The notes under the pieces: model-generated
Databases searched by the model: none
What the model was told of the DNA's origin: nothing
The model's input: the letters and a program-made list of their open reading frames with translations, nothing else
NCBI RefSeq assembly: GCF_003590095.1
Contig: NC_039483.1
Span: forward strand, 7,378,001 to 7,442,000
Origin: Trichoplusia ni
Lineage: Eukaryota; Arthropoda; Insecta; Lepidoptera; Noctuidae
Direction: 5' to 3'
DNA length: 64,000 nt
Position numbers and translations under genes: made by a program
In this document: positions 13,701 through 28,500 of the stretch, piece by piece
Position numbering within the stretch: the stretch's first letter is position 1
Layout: each line of letters opens with the position of its first letter

Positions 13701-15869
13701 TTAACGAGATCTTTAATTAAATTAATGTAACTATTGAAACTCAAAAAGAGTTTTGTACTTTCAAAGACGACAAAGCTACAAAGGACTTGAAACATCAAAA
13801 CACTTTCTTCACCAAAACATCTTCAAAATGATCCAATTAAATAATCTGAAATCCTATTGAAATACTTTGCGAAAACTTTAATTAAATGAGTTGCTAACTT
13901 TGTCTGATGGGTACGGAGATCTGTAGTTTTTGTGAGGTTAAGTTTGAAAGGGTATTCGCTTTGAGGGATTAATTTGAAAATATTATAGAATAGGATGTTC
14001 TAATGAGTTCAATTTTACAGAATAGAAACAGCTACGCCGTGGTATGGAAGTATGACAGTCAATAAGATCGTAAGCCACATGTGGTAAAATGTAATGAAAC
14101 AGGAAGTTTGCAATATCAAAAAGGAAAGAAATGTGTACCTAAAACACTACTTTAAAAAAATGGGGAAAAAATCATTTAAGTTATTTACAAGACACAAAAA
14201 CTGGTAATCTTTGACTACCCTACCTACATACATTTTGGGTACCACTTGAAATCAGCTCCTTAAAAATAGTTTTATCGTTTTTAAGTGTTCCCACTTAGCT
14301 GGCACTCTTAACAAGGAGGTCGGAAACAAAGAGTCGGTCGCCGGAAGTCGGCGCCCGCGCAGCGCGTATTACAAAACACGCCATCATAATAATTATAATT
14401 GTGTTTACAAAACTTTTAAGCGTAATGCGATAGGTTAACAGCTAATGTACTTTTAACTGGTTTTGAAAAGGAAGTCCGAGATTTCGACAGTTACTTTTGA
14501 CGTTATTGCTTTTAATTTATTTTTAGGCAAGTCAGTATAATCTCTCAGAAAAGTATTAAAATTAAATATCATAAGAGTAAATACATTCAACTATAAAAAC
14601 GGCTGGGTCGATTTTGATAAAATTTGAATGGCATTTAAAAACGTGGATTTTCAGATTTCTATAATCTATTTTTTTTTTGTTAGTTGAGTTGCTTCGTGAA
14701 CAAGGAGCCTAAGTTATCATAAAGATATACGGAATGTAGATCCACCATTTATATTACGTAATAACAAGCTAAGAACAAGGTCTTAGGAGAATATTATATG
14801 AGAACGCCTGATAAGGGTTGGGCCTCTTAAATTTCACATTTAGGAGCCAGAAGTTTTAGGATAACGAACGGTACTTTAATCTGAAACACGATTTATAATA
14901 CAGACCTATCTGTATATTCTCCAAGGAGTAAACTAATCTTGAATAATATATTACACTAAAACAATAGACTATATTAGTAAAATATATTTACGCATACACA
15001 ATGCAAGGAAAACTGTATCTCCATTGAATCATCTTAAAATGTCAATTATACAAGAACGAAAGTATAATAAATTCCTTTTTGAATACATAAAACAATGATT
15101 ACTCGATAAAAATAATTTAAGCATTCTTAATGGTCAGATCATAAATGGTGTTGAGTTAATGGATGGAAAGACATGCGATGACGTCACACAGACAACATGG
15201 CCGAATTCGCAAATGCAAGCATTTAAACATAATCCTGTCCCCCTCTCTCTAACCTGGAGAGATAGGGACAGATAGATATTCAACAGCATTTAAAGGTACA
15301 TTGCATTTGAGTATTCGGTAGACAGTTATGTATTATGATGCATGCATGTTGGTAACCAAATATGGTGGATGGTGGCTATTACACGTAAATGGGAGAAAAT
15401 TAACACTTGCTTATAATAAGTATTGAGTTTTATAGATATCGAAAACCTTTCGTGAGTAAAACCCTTAACATTTTAACAGAATTTTGAGTACGTTTATATC
15501 TTGTGACGTAAGGAGCGTCATAATGTTTAAGTTTTTTTTTTTTATTTAAATTATGTGACATGACAATTGGTATTTAGAATTCAGGTTTTTATTAGAGTTT
15601 CAGACTAGATACGAGGTTTCTTGAACATTCTTAGTTATTAGGTATTTCGGTTTATAGATATATGGACTATGGACTGTATTTATAAGTTTATCAATTAAAG
15701 TACAATAGTGGTTAATTATTCAATGGTCTTTTTTTTACTAATTTTAAACGCGGCTTTCGACTACTTATCACCGAACTTAAGGGGCAAGTACGTAGTTAGA
15801 CAGAATACAGACAGGTATATCCAACTCTCATTAAAAGCAAAAAACGATTTCAAAACACAATTATCTATA
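10721..15869. other. non-coding stretch upstream of the coding exon
   Basis: AT-rich DNA, probably a long 5' intron or upstream flank of the minus-strand gene. A GC-rich patch at about 14318-14360 holds CGGCGCCCGCGCAGCGCG without a supported frame. An imperfect hairpin lies at 15236-15270 (TGTCCCCCTCTCTCT against GGAGAGATAGGGACA). A full CRE octamer TGACGTCA is at 15179-15186. Open frames of 63-107 codons in 11943-13798 have no domain and no splice-site support. Confidence 0.55.
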
Positions 15870-16087
15870 TCTATACTAATATATAAAGCTAAAGAGTTTG
15901 TTTGTTTGAACGCGCTAATCTCAGGAACTACTGGTCCAAATTGAAAAATTCTTTTTGTGTTGAATAGACCATTCCGCTGCGACTAATAGGAGCGAAGATA
16001 CAATGGAAAATGTGAAAAAAACAGGGCAGGTATAAATCATAACTTATATCTTCTACCCACGAGGACGAAGTCGCGGGCAATAGCTAG
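15870..16087 (+). mobile_element. non-autonomous Helitron-like element, copy A
   Basis: The element begins TCTATACTAATATATAAAGC and ends CGCGGGCAATAGCTAG, flanked by A on the left and T on the right. That fits the Helitron rule (TC start, CTRR end, insertion between A and T). A weak GC hairpin, CCCACG...CGCGGG, precedes the end. The body matches copy B (55932-56195) and copy C (42413-42658, reversed) but lacks an internal block of about 30 bp present in both. It has no protein of its own. Confidence 0.75.
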
Positions 16088-16250
16088 TGAGTCATATACA
16101 AGTACGACCTGATTTATAGTATGTAAGTGAGATGTAACGTACAACATGAACTTACTACAAAGGTTAATTAAGCAATGCTCCCTTAACGGTCAAGCATGAT
16201 TAATTACCAGTTTATTTGTAAACTACGCCTGTGTTTACCGATATTACACT

Positions 16251-16375
16251 GCACCGATAGCCGAGTGGTTGAGGTCATCACGCCGAAGCAAAGTGCACGA
16301 CGAGTCGCGAGTTCGATCCCCGTGTAGGATAAGCGTTTTTGTGATGCACAAATTGCTTGTCCTGAGTACTGTCTT
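16251..16375 (+). mobile_element. tRNA-derived SINE (family 1), best copy
   Basis: The head GATAGCCGAGTGGTTGAGG resembles an A box from a leucine- or serine-type tRNA, and GCGAGTTCGATCCCCGTG resembles a B box about 50 bp further on. A tRNA-unrelated part follows with GTAGGATAAGCG and TTGTCCTGAGT. Both pol III boxes are readable, but the stems that a functional tRNA needs do not pair, so this is a SINE and not a tRNA gene. Confidence 0.75.
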
Positions 16376-19300
16376 CAAAGTTATTAATAACCGATACCAA
16401 TACAATAGTGGAATATCGTCAATCTAAACTAGAGATATTAATTATTTTTAAACACATACATTATTTATTTACTTTTTAATGAAAATATTTTTCATGTAGA
16501 TAAGCTATACAAATATTTTCATAGGAACATAATAGAATATTCACAAAGGTATGTATTGTAGTGAGACAATATTAATAAAAGACATAAACATACATGTTTA
16601 AACATATACAATTATATGTTTTTAATTCATGATCCAAGCTATTGTTGTTTTTAACCTCTAAATCTAGATAAACACAAAATTACAACGTAATCTTGATTCC
16701 AACCTACATAATATGCCTAAATGATGCACAATGTGTATCATGTTTGTTATGAAAAGCCACACCCAATCTAATCCCTGATAACTCCTATCTAGTTCCTTTA
16801 AAAATGACTAAGTACATGTGTTTTTGTTATTTTTACAATATTTCTATCATGAACTGACGTACGTTACCTATTTAATGCATATACGAGTATATTGTAGAAT
16901 TATAAGTACGCATTTGCCTAAAGTAGTCCTAAAATTATATTATCAACCGAACGCGTCTTTAGCTGTCGATGGAGTGTAGTTTCAACTTGTGCCACTGAGC
17001 AAAATTGGCGCTAGTGTCGGGTTCTAAAGTAACAACTCGATTTAAATTCGAACAAAACAGAACTGGATTCTATCAGAAGTCAGAACGACTGAATTATAGA
17101 CGTGCAAATCATTTATATACATTACATTTAAGTTAATTAAAATTCATACAAACTTCCAAACAGTGCAGTTATATATTTATTTATAATAGTAATATTGTGT
17201 GTATGTGACCAACACAAACAGACCGCTTATAAAGATAATTCGATACCAAGAAAAACTAACAAAAGTTTTAATTAAGTGACATAATTTAAGTTTTTAATCA
17301 ACTGCGGTCAGTGGCCTGAGTAGGCGACTTTATACCGCAACTATTGAACGCCGAAACGAAATGATAATTAGCACGAAAACGTAAATAATATAAACATACA
17401 AAGACCAGTTACTGTTGACAAGTATTTATCGTCATAATTATATTACAATGAATATTAATTATTGTGTTCGTAAACTAAGTTATCTGAATGTCGGCAAGTA
17501 CAAAGGAATTGTAAGAATTCTCGTCTCGTTATTACGTATTTTAAAATTACATTTATAGAGTACAGGAAAATAGGCAATTAAAAGGTCAAAATATTACAAT
17601 ACAAATGACTAAATAGTCATAGTCGATCATATCGTTGACTTACAGACAAGAAGCAAAATTTAAAATAACTCTGACTAAGATGCTAATTTCTAGGCTCTAC
17701 GAAACATTTGACAAATAAAACAGACGAAATAATTCCAAAATATTATTGCATCGTTATCATTCAAATTCAGAATTCAAGGGCAAAAACAAAATAACTTCAC
17801 GTAAATTCGCTACAATACCTAACCACTAACTATTAAAGGGTGTACCTTAAGTATGCTAACATGTGGAAGCGAGACAAAGTACTACAGGACGTAATGCGGC
17901 ATCTCTTTTCCACAAAATAAGCAGTCTTATTTTAAGAGTCCATGGCAGGCCTCTGAGCTGTTACAGCATGTAACCTATTTGATATCCATTAAGATTGGTA
18001 CAAAATGTAAATATCATGTCTTCGGCACAATAAGGTATGTTTGTAATCGTGAACGAATTCGCGTGATGGCAAGCGAAGGCAAGCGATGGCGATCGGTTGC
18101 CTTCAGTTTACGTAATATGATAATTACCGCGGGTATTGCTGTGACATGCGCTTTGTAAATAAGGTTTTATATCGTCTACTTACCCCGAAGGTAACTAATT
18201 AATTCTCATTAAAACATAAATGGTTTTTGTTTGTTCTAACAGTGCTAGGTAGATGAAACTATAAAATGCCTAAAATCTGTTCATGAAATCGAAAGCTTTC
18301 ATTTACTTATTGACGGTACATTCACATTCAAGGTGTATTATTCCATATTGCAAATAAAGCAGCATTATCAAAAATATGGAAAGTGGCGTACAACAATTCC
18401 TATTCATTAATTAGTCTTTCGGGCAGACACAATTCTTCACTCTAAACACAATTTTAACCGCACAAAAAGATAAAAGTCAAGTTAAATAATTGGCATACTT
18501 AATCAAGCCAGGGTTAAGTAGCACACTTTATATTTCACCTGAATTGATAGCGCTCATTAAAGTAGAGAAACCACTTAGAAAGCTTACCCTACAATTGTCT
18601 AATTACCAACTCTAATTAGTAAACAGTAGTTAGCATCGTCGATATATGAGATGCGTATGCAATGGACTAGGAATGGTACTTGTCTTGTCCGTTTTTGAGG
18701 TGGTTTGTTTTTAGAATTTTCTTGGTGATTAGATAAAAGACTCGCTAAGCTTTCCATATTTTTTTATACAGAAAACACTTAAAAAGCAGGTTATCGGATA
18801 CAAAATTTTCACCAAGTACCAACTGAATCAATACTTGATGGTGATTTTTTATTGAATTTTAGAGCATTTTTACAGAATAATGTATAATCTTTAGCTCAGT
18901 TTAATAACAGAGCCATGAATACCAACTACATATATCTAAAATAATACAAAATGTAGAAAAAAAACATGAAGAAAAGCTACAAATGACTCATTGTAGACAA
19001 TTTATATTCAAACACGCTTGCGGACACGCGCGAAACGTTTAACAGACATTAAAAGAAGGATATGACTCGCACTTTTGTAGAACACAATGTTTATTCGATA
19101 CCGCACCTATTACATTAGTTGCTGCATAATAATTCTAATTACTAAAGTACTTTTCAACACCTGCCTGCCCGTAAATCGGCTTTGCATTACATCAACGGTA
19201 CAAAATGTCCTGTCGTCGGCAGTATTAGATATTATCAAATGAAATCTATTATAATTAAATATATAAACAATATGTTTAACAGAACACTTATAGGAGTGAT

Positions 19301-22300
19301 GCTAAAATTTTGCAAGATACGGATATGTATACATTACATTATAATGACGTAAGTGTGAAATATATACGCAAAAACGATAAACTGTGGTCTGCTTTGCGAT
19401 TTGCGTTCATTAGTCAACTCATATCGCACAGATATTCCCCAAATGATAAGGCAAAATAACAGAAAGTTTCGCGGTGACCGTCGGCGATCGCGAGTCATAT
19501 TAGCGCCAACAATACCTGACCCGCCACGAGAGAAAGTGACTATCCAATCGATTAATCTGTCGTGTCCTCCGGGCATCCGATACCAGACGTATGGTAATAA
19601 CAGATCTACATTGAAAGCTGTAATTGTTCCAGTGATAATACGCGACTGACAGAGCAATTGCAGGTTGCGAAATTGATATTGCCAAGCTAAGCTAATTCAT
19701 GCCCGAACCTCCCAGCAGACGCCACCAGCGCTGGCACCTTAACGAGAGGTTTCAAAATGTAATTTCTTGTAAACAAGACAGCGAGAGCGATGAAAGGGAA
19801 GCGATTTGTGCCGCTCTATAGCACGTCATGAAGTGTGAAGGGACACGAGACCCGGGTCATTCATCAGTAGTGAAAGCGGGGCCAACTGATAGTCCTAAAT
19901 TACCCCGGGCCACGAGTACGGCCATCGTTACCCGGCCGGCTATAAAGACTCGACAAAATGTTGAAACCGCCGACGAAATTGCAAATCATTCGTCAATGGA
20001 TAGTAAACGACCTCACCTTGTCGAGCCATTGACATTGACGTAGATACAGGTTACTGAAGCTAACGAGATTGATGGCCGGCCGCCTGCATCCAATTTATTA
20101 CACGATGACATAACGACACACAACTAAATAGAAAACTATATTGATATTGTCAAAAGTGTTCACCGCCGCTTTCGGTACGCAAAGTGGAACGGTGAAGAAC
20201 GTAAATTGGGAATGTCAGCCGCCCCGCACGATGCAAAATTTTGCCAATCTCAGTCATCTCGTTTGCATTTCGAGTGCACGGGCGTTTTGAGAAGGCTTCA
20301 TTTTATCTTTTTAGCGGACAGCTGTTTAAATGAAAGCCAGTTTTTGTGCATTCCTCTCAATTTTTAACGAGATTTCCCCTGACAAGAACACGATAGCTGT
20401 GACAGTTATTTAAACATTCTCTTGTTTTTGTGAATGTATTGTGGTTTTTGGGGCGACAGAACATACGTGAGGTCGTCGCAGGACATTTTGGATTTGAGGA
20501 TGTATTTGCTTCGGTTGTTATATTTTAGCGAGTTACGTGGATCTCACATGGACACTGACATCACGTAGCGGTGTGATTTTCCGCGGTGAAGCTTGTTAAC
20601 AGTTGTTAGCACATTGTCGCTACACGTATCATCAATACGTAACGGAACACCGCCATAAACGGTCGAGACATTATCGATTTGTATTTCCACGAACGCACTC
20701 CGGGTCAGATGATTATGCAGTTTCGAAATTTCTGAAGCGTCATGGCATGCTTATAATTATTGTATCGATAAATCAGATAAACACAACGAGTGTGTAGCCG
20801 AATGCAAAGCCTCACGACAAAGCTCGCATTAGAAAGCTGAATTATTATACGTTCAAATGCGTTCGGCCCGAACTGAATGGAGACATGGCGAAAATGTATT
20901 GAGCTTGTATTAGAGTAGTTAGTCGTAATTACGTATCATGCAAAAAGGAACGAGTTCCATTTGCAAAAAATAATGTGTTCGCTTCACAACCTCCTTTGTG
21001 CTAGATAGTGATTAATATAATTTTTATTTGCTCTGATTGTATGTGTCGACGTCGTGAATATACTCTCGTTGTGGAGCGGCCGTTGACATCAAATAAAAAC
21101 CTTGATTGGACGGGAGGTGGTAACTGTACTTATAGAAGCTATGTTTGATGGATTGACCTGTCGAACGGTGGAACCTCCGTTCCCTCTCCGTCTATTGTAC
21201 AGTCATCCAATTTCTAAAACTCAATATTTACTATAGGTTTAAATTAATAATCATACGTTCTATGCGAGTGATCGGAAACTCATTACATTAAACATTGTTA
21301 GGAGAACCAATCATAATAATTATTGGTTTATGAAATGAAGCGAACTATCTACTTAATTGAGTTACGACAGTTGAAATTAAACTTACAAATGAATTATTGA
21401 AACTGAGCATTTGAGAGATGGTGATAGGTTTTTACTTCTGTATTATAATAGAGGTATTTTTATTTTGTATGAATTCAATCATTAGAAAATTATGATGCAA
21501 TTAAAATGTAGTCTATAGAGTGCTAGATAGTCTGCGGTAGTACTTAACCTATAATTTTTTGACTAATGAATTGACTGTAGATAAACGAATGCATCTAAAA
21601 TAGTAAGCTTGAGTAAATCTTTTAGTACGATAAGTAGCATGTGAATTTGGCTAATATTGATGCAAAAATAAACAAAAATTAATAAATAACTTAACTTATG
21701 ACTTTTATAAATGGCATCAATCAAAGCCCCGCCAAAACACGTTCAATTTTAGACAAATGCCGTGCGAACAATACGAAATGAGGAATTACGAACGTCCCAG
21801 TACAGTCAGCATGAGAAGTCGGAAGCAATGTTTTAAAATATTTTTTACTATACTAGGTATCTTACTAAATTACGTTACAGCACAAAACAACTAATTGAGT
21901 ATAACTTTGTAAAAGAGCAACACCATCTTTTAAAGTCATATTGTTGGAGCTGTAGTCTAGTGTAGTGCCTTGTCTCACTTTAACACCTACGGTAGTAATC
22001 CTTTCAGAAGTGGTTCATTAATTTATTTAGGTCGTTTTGGAAATCGGATTACGTTAACCGTTTATGTTACCGACCGTACCAAGCAGACAATACAAATCAA
22101 TTGTGTCCCCGATGACAGATAGGTGTATCGCGTTACCTTACTGATAGCGATGATAATCATTGGTTGACATTATCTGTGGAAAATAAATTGTGTATTCATG
22201 GTGTCGCACCGTGAATATAAATCGTCGGTAACACACACGATGCCTGACATATATAGGTTACGCTGTGGTAACGATTTTGGGTATTGAATATTTGGACAAA

Positions 22301-22451
22301 ATAGTTTAGTGCAGAGATATTTTGGATGAATTCATCAACAATTTCTATGTCATGAGCTTGGATGGTTTTGATATAGACAAAACCTTACTTTTTCTTTTTC
22401 TGTATTTATGAAAAACGACTTTAAGGAATTTAATCACAAGCATTCAAGTGC
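16376..22451. other. non-coding stretch with GC-richer islands
   Basis: Mostly AT-rich. The palindromic repeat lies at 17863-17913. A short repeated word (GATGGCAAGCG / GAAGGCAAGCG / GATGGCGATCGG) lies at 18063-18097. Blocks of higher GC at about 19400-19630 and 19690-20340 are open on both strands without splice-site support; they look more like regulatory or conserved non-coding DNA than exons, but conservation cannot be judged from one sequence. Confidence 0.5.
17863..17913. repeat. palindromic GTGGAA...TTCCAC repeat, copy 2
   Basis: GTGGAAGCGAGACAAAGTAC and GCGGCATCTCTTTTCCAC form the two arms around a short centre. About 10 bp further on AGTCTTATTTTAAGAGTCCA and GGCAGGCCTCTGAG follow, and related words follow copies at 35341 and 44002, so the full repeat unit is longer than the hairpin. 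Confidence 0.65.
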
Positions 22452-22592
22452 ACATGCACAAAGACATCCAGGCACAAGACAAGCATTGGTGGAACACACA
22501 AAAGCATGACCTTCGCGAGGATCTAACTCACGACACGTCTTGCACAGTGGTTTTAAGAAGACCTCAACCACTCTGCTGTCCGTGGAGTCAAA
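22452..22592 (-). mobile_element. tRNA-derived SINE (family 1), reverse copy
   Basis: Read on the minus strand it gives a tRNA-like head with GTGGTTGAGGTC, then a central region with CGTGAGTTAGATCC where the B box lies, and a tail with GCTTGTCTTGTGCC and GGATGTCTTTGTGCATG. The tail words match the copies at 38511-38636 and 43018-43158. The copy is moderately decayed. Confidence 0.65.
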
Positions 22593-25500
22593 ATTAATAT
22601 AGAGCCTTTTAAGTACTGTGTACGTCGTGATATCTTTGTCCCCCTATTACATGAGACTTAATAAATTGTTCTTGCACTATACAGCAACATAACCTACATA
22701 TGTTACCTTTCGAGTCATTGTTTACGCTCCGCTGAGCTTATGGAGTCATTAAAGCAGCCTTCTTAGACACATCGGCCCTTTGTTTAGTTGATAAGTCTGT
22801 AATACGTTTTGTTTGTAACAGTTTCATTACTTTTTATATACATTTAACAGTTTTGGTACTTCAAGGAACGAGATGGATGTATGTTCCTTCTGGACTCGAG
22901 TTAAATTAACTGTTTTGAAAGATCAGTCGAAAGCTTTGTTAGGTAACTCTATAAAAGAGATTTTTATTTGATTTGTACTGTGTTGCAAAGACTGATTCTT
23001 TAAGTGCAGTCGTTATTTATTTTCCGTATGATATTTCAAATGAATATCATATCTGTCTTTTATTATTTAGTAAGACAGCGTTTGTTATTCAAAGACATCT
23101 TGATCACAGATTAACGATTTGTTTACTTGTTTGACCGACTTTTTCACTTCAAACGAACGGCAATAACTAATTTAGTTACGATACACAGTCCAAACATCAA
23201 ATTAACATATTTTTAAGATAATTATCGTATACTATAAGCGAGTTTGTTTTATCGATTCTCATTTGAATTCGTCGACCGCACTCGATATATTATTATACCA
23301 TTGACAAATCGTTTTTAGATGTCGTATCTTATATTTTTTCTCGATGTTTCTTTGGGTGTTGGATTAATCGATTACTTTTGTTTTTGTTGAATTCGTAGGT
23401 GATAATAGGATTTATGTTTGACCTTTTGTTCTCACGACGATAAGGATTTGAATTAACGACTTAATAATGTAAATATATCTAACTTTTTTTTTGTAGTATA
23501 CTAAGATTGTACTATGTTAAAAGGATCAAATTAATATAACAAACCAAACAGTTCTTAAAACTATAATAAATCTACTGCACTTGTCAACAACTATAATCAA
23601 CATCAAATTGATAAAGAGCTTTATATAAACAGAAGTACATACACCAGTGAGATCATCACTCACTCATAATCATACCAACCTTAAGAAAATATACAGTCAT
23701 ACAATTACACACTTAAAACGTGCACAAAGAAAAATTACAACTAATTGTACCACCAAATATGGTGCACAGATTACACCAAGTGACTTTAAATGATATACCA
23801 TGGCTAAAAATGGCCGCCTTGACTAATCGAGGCCTGACTGAACAAATAGGTGATAGTTGTTGACAGATGCACTTTTGTTTTTAATAAAAATGATGAATGT
23901 TTGGATTCTGGCTGAATGTATTTAATTTTTATGTTAAAAATAATGTATAATAAATGAGTGACTTTTTTACAGATTTAAAAAAAAGAACATTTTAATTTAT
24001 TTTTTATAAAATAATGGTACTGGAAAGTGGTTCTGGTAAGAGTGGCTTTTGACATAACTAAATATTATTATTATTTTTACAGAAAAAAAGAAATATATGG
24101 TGGCGTATTTTCATAAAATTCAATTTTGTAATATAAATGTGATTTAAGTGACTTTAAATACGTTTGTATTTAATGTCACTTTAAATTTATTTGACTTTAT
24201 TTTTACAATTTTTGAGGTAGTGAGCATTTGTGCATTCTGTGACATCTTTTCGCGCGTAAAATGCGAGACGAGAGAATATAAAAATAATTTAAATTTGCCA
24301 AAGTAAATTTAAATGTAATCCGATGTTTTACACGAACAGCCACCTGTTTTTGACAACAATATACTCGTGAAGTTTATCGAGTGGCACATCCACTAATTTT
24401 GTATGATACTTATGCCAATTTAATTCAATTACAGCAAAACATTTAAATAACTGATATTGCAAGCAAATGTTTTTTTATACCGTGCCTAACGTCACACATT
24501 TTTATTAATGGCAACGCAGAAGGAAAAAAGGCAGAGAAAAGCCATTAAGTTCTAAACACAAATAGAAAAAGAATTTCAAGATAATTTTGTTTTGAAGTAA
24601 TAAAAATTTCGTGGCCATGATTATAATCGGCCATCAAACACCTAATTTTTCTTTTTAATTTAGCTGCAACAAATGGACAAGGCTCTTATCTTGGTTTTAA
24701 TCACATGAAACGTCTTCGGATTTGGCGTTCAGATAAAATGCCTGAATTATGGTACGAGTGTACTATTAGTGTCTCTGTTTGGACGTAGAAAGTTGATGAC
24801 GATACTTATTTTGGGTGGCAATGGCCAGTCTTTGTTCCGAGGAAATAAGGTTGATTTTCGTTTCTAGCTGTTTCATTTTGTCGGTAAAATACAAACGGTA
24901 GGAATGTGGCTCTACTTTACTGATTAGTTTCCTTGGGGACAAATGTTAATGATGATTCAACTGTTATAGGTATAATATAAAAGATATATAAAGAAAACAA
25001 CAATCTGAAATTATCGGACGTTTTCTGTGAGTTAGAACTTCAATAACATGCCTTTATCTACAGTTATAACTAGCCCCCTATCTATGCACGCTCTAATAGT
25101 TTTGATAATCTTGTAACGACAATACGTTGGAATAACAACATGTACACTATTTTTGTGGTACCGTTAACGAAGCAATTTTTTTTCGTTGATCTGCCACACA
25201 ATTCGAAATTCTATGGTACCTACTAATAAGGTGTACATCGATAATCTATTGTTTGGATGAACCGCGCATTAGATTGCGAGAGTGTAGCAGAAATGTGTCT
25301 TGCAAATTCTGGACTGTAACAACCGTATTCCCGCGCAATTTCTGGACACATCCGAACAATAAGGATTCAACAAACAACAATGCCGACTAACAATTAAAAA
25401 TGCTCATAGTTCTCAAACATTTTAAACCATCAAATAGATCAACGTAAACCCATACTCCTGTATTTACTCTTCATTTGTTAATTCTGGAGCTACAAATTCG

Positions 25501-28500
25501 TTAGCCGTATTTTCGGTTTCTTTTGTTTTATTTCGATACAATTGTTTGTTTACGTTGCGATCGGTTCGGAGTAAAAAGCCGAGACGTAGTAGACTTGTTG
25601 CAACTGAAGCCTGGCAGCTTGGCATCCAGCCAGTACATTAATCAGAGCACCTGCAATTTACAGGGAACGCGTCAGGTGTGAAATGTTCAGGGCACTAAGA
25701 GATGATTCTGGATGTGTATTACGCGGTATCATGAGAAGAAGTTGAGTATTTGACGTTGCAGTTGAAACGATTTTTGAATTATGCTTTTCTCGGTATGATA
25801 ATGATATAAAGTTTGTATGCGAATATAACGTTTAATTCCTAAATTATGATACGTGGCTACCGCAAAGGCAAGTTACCTAACTAGATAACAAATCTTATAA
25901 AAGTGAGTCCATCTAGAGACATTATAGATCTTATAAATCTTGAATTAACTTGTGCAATATATTCTCCACATAAATGCCTACTAATAAATTAACTAAGAAG
26001 TGAACTAATGTATACGTTATTTATAACGTCATGATAAAATAAAACAATCGTCTTGAAGTAATAGTAGAGGGCATAAAAAACAACGACAAAAGACTTAATA
26101 AAAAAGTAGTTCAGTGAAATGTGAAACAAGAAATAAGCAGCGACGGCGTCTTGTTGAACAAAAAATGTTTTTATACAGTTCATTCAGATGCGTTTGTATT
26201 ACAAGATGGAGAGGAAATCTCGCAATATAATCTAGAAACATACCTTCAATGGATAGCTGAGAAATCGGGAATTTGAGATCTCAATATAACATGAAGCGAA
26301 CTTTAGTATATCGCGTCGCATAATAAGGTTGTTGTATGTATTACAACCTTATTATACGACGGTTTTAATGTTGTGTCAAAAGTCAAAGAACTCAAGGAGT
26401 ACTAAAAAGCCATATGTAGACCAAAATCCATGCTAAGTCAATAATGGTTAAAACAGGACAAGCGTGTACCAAAACAAATGACAAGTCTTTGACAAGGATA
26501 CACAAAAAGCACCCCAAACAGTCAAAACAAGACACAGGAAAATAAAACTAACATCTGTAACGATTACCCAATCCAACTAATTCTATTCAAACAGGAAGAT
26601 AAAAAGCACAACCCTATGGGAAAGTAACAAAAAACACTCGCATCCGGACCTTCAAATACGGTTTAATTTAAAATCTTAAAAAAGCAAAAAGGATCCCGAT
26701 CTAACTAGACAAGAATAAAGTATGAAATAATGACGTATCGCAGATGGTTGAAGATCTAAAGGATGTAAATATTCATGCATTTCCGGAACAGATTTCGTTA
26801 ATTAGGGCTGTCACATACAGCGATATAGTTAATAAGGCTCAGACTGTATTCATCAAAGCAACCAAAAAGATGAATGCAGTCAATTGGTGAACTTTCTTCT
26901 TCAAAGAACTCACGCCCGAAAGTCATCGAACATTTTAATTAACCAATGTCATTCATCAACAAGTATTGGATTTGGTAATCACAGTGGGCCATTGAAATTG
27001 AAAATCAAAATTTTCTTCGCGAAGAATGAGAGTGATTAACGATGTAATGTCACCGGGACCGCCCCTCGTCAAGCCACAATATCAAAGTCATGGCACATAA
27101 TAGCAATATTGTAATGCTATGGCGTGAAGTAAATTACCTTCCGTGCTATAATTAACCGTTATTATATAATACTTTAAGTAATGTAACGAAGTAATCGTAA
27201 CTTGACACTACTATTAAAATGTATGCAATTTACTTGATTACTTCATTTATTTTAACTTCTATTAGAATTCTTCAAATACTTGACAGAAATTCTTAATCAT
27301 TCCGGAGTCAAGCGACTGCTTTATATTTTTGTAGTATCATATTTGTTCGTAGTGTCTTTGAAATGGCTTTGCCCTTTCAGCCAAAATGCACTTTAAGAAT
27401 ATAAAAGCAATATAAAAATATTGAAGACATAGTGTTATGAGCACGCGCACTCCACCCAACACATCGCACAGGATATGGTAATGGTGGCAGAGAAATGGAA
27501 ACCGTTGAATGTTCGACTATTTTAGTATTAAGTTCGCTGTAAGGGCGATTTATTTTCAGCTCAATTTCCTTTCCAGACGCACCGGCGGAGATGTGATGCC
27601 ACTCGCGCCGGATAGATACGCGATTAGATGCGTTAATGTGGGCGTTACACGGAGACCGCATATTATATAGTAACCTTGATTCTTTGAGATAGGCAAAAAC
27701 GTGCGTGAATTGAGCAACGTTATAGATGTAGGCGAAAACAAAAGTGACACGACCGAAACCGTTTTGAGTGCACAAGGTTACGTTACTAACGGTTTTAAGA
27801 GAACAGTGAAGCTGGCCTGTCTTAATTATATCAAGTATGAAACAGGGGATTAAAGGTGGGATGAGATTAATTATATTAGACGCCGCTCGTCTTCGCACTT
27901 TCTGTTAAGCCGTCCCTGTTTTGGGTGCGTTTCAGGAAATTAATTTTATAAATGAATTCGTCAAGATTCTTGAAGTAAATGAAGTCAGAATGAAAATCCT
28001 GTTAGATACTGTAATGGAGACGCTTAGCGTTGCCCGAGGCTGTTCCGAGGTTGGAATTTATAATTTTTATTTTCTTATCAAGCTTTTACGATTCTTTTTC
28101 TTCTGTGACTTTTCTGTACCCAAGCATTTAGCGATTTTGACAATCTTCCTTTAACCTTCTGCGATATCACCAAAAGAAATTCAATTTTATTAATTCATAT
28201 CAATTTTCTGCACTTTCTAAATCATCTCTAAAACCGATATTGCCTTCAATTATAAAACTACCGTCGATTATTGCAATTATAAAAAACAAGTTTCCCAGCT
28301 TCAGACTACATTTCACCTCAGTTTAATTGTAGTGAAATTTTTATTTTCCCTGTCTTTAAAAACCAACTCGAACTAAACTTAGATCGTATTATCATCAATC
28401 TTGATTTTATTTACAGTGACGCTTATTGCACTAGGACCTTCCAACAAATGATTATTCAGATGTCTGCCATGTCCAAACTCAAAAACGGCTTCCTCAATAT

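Noticed and set aside
16251..16375. Possible tRNA gene
   Set aside because: A and B boxes are present but acceptor, anticodon and T stems do not pair; it is a SINE head.
27377..27898. 173-codon open frame on the minus strand
   Set aside because: It starts at GTG, has no domain, no splice sites that would explain it and mixed codon use; most likely chance.
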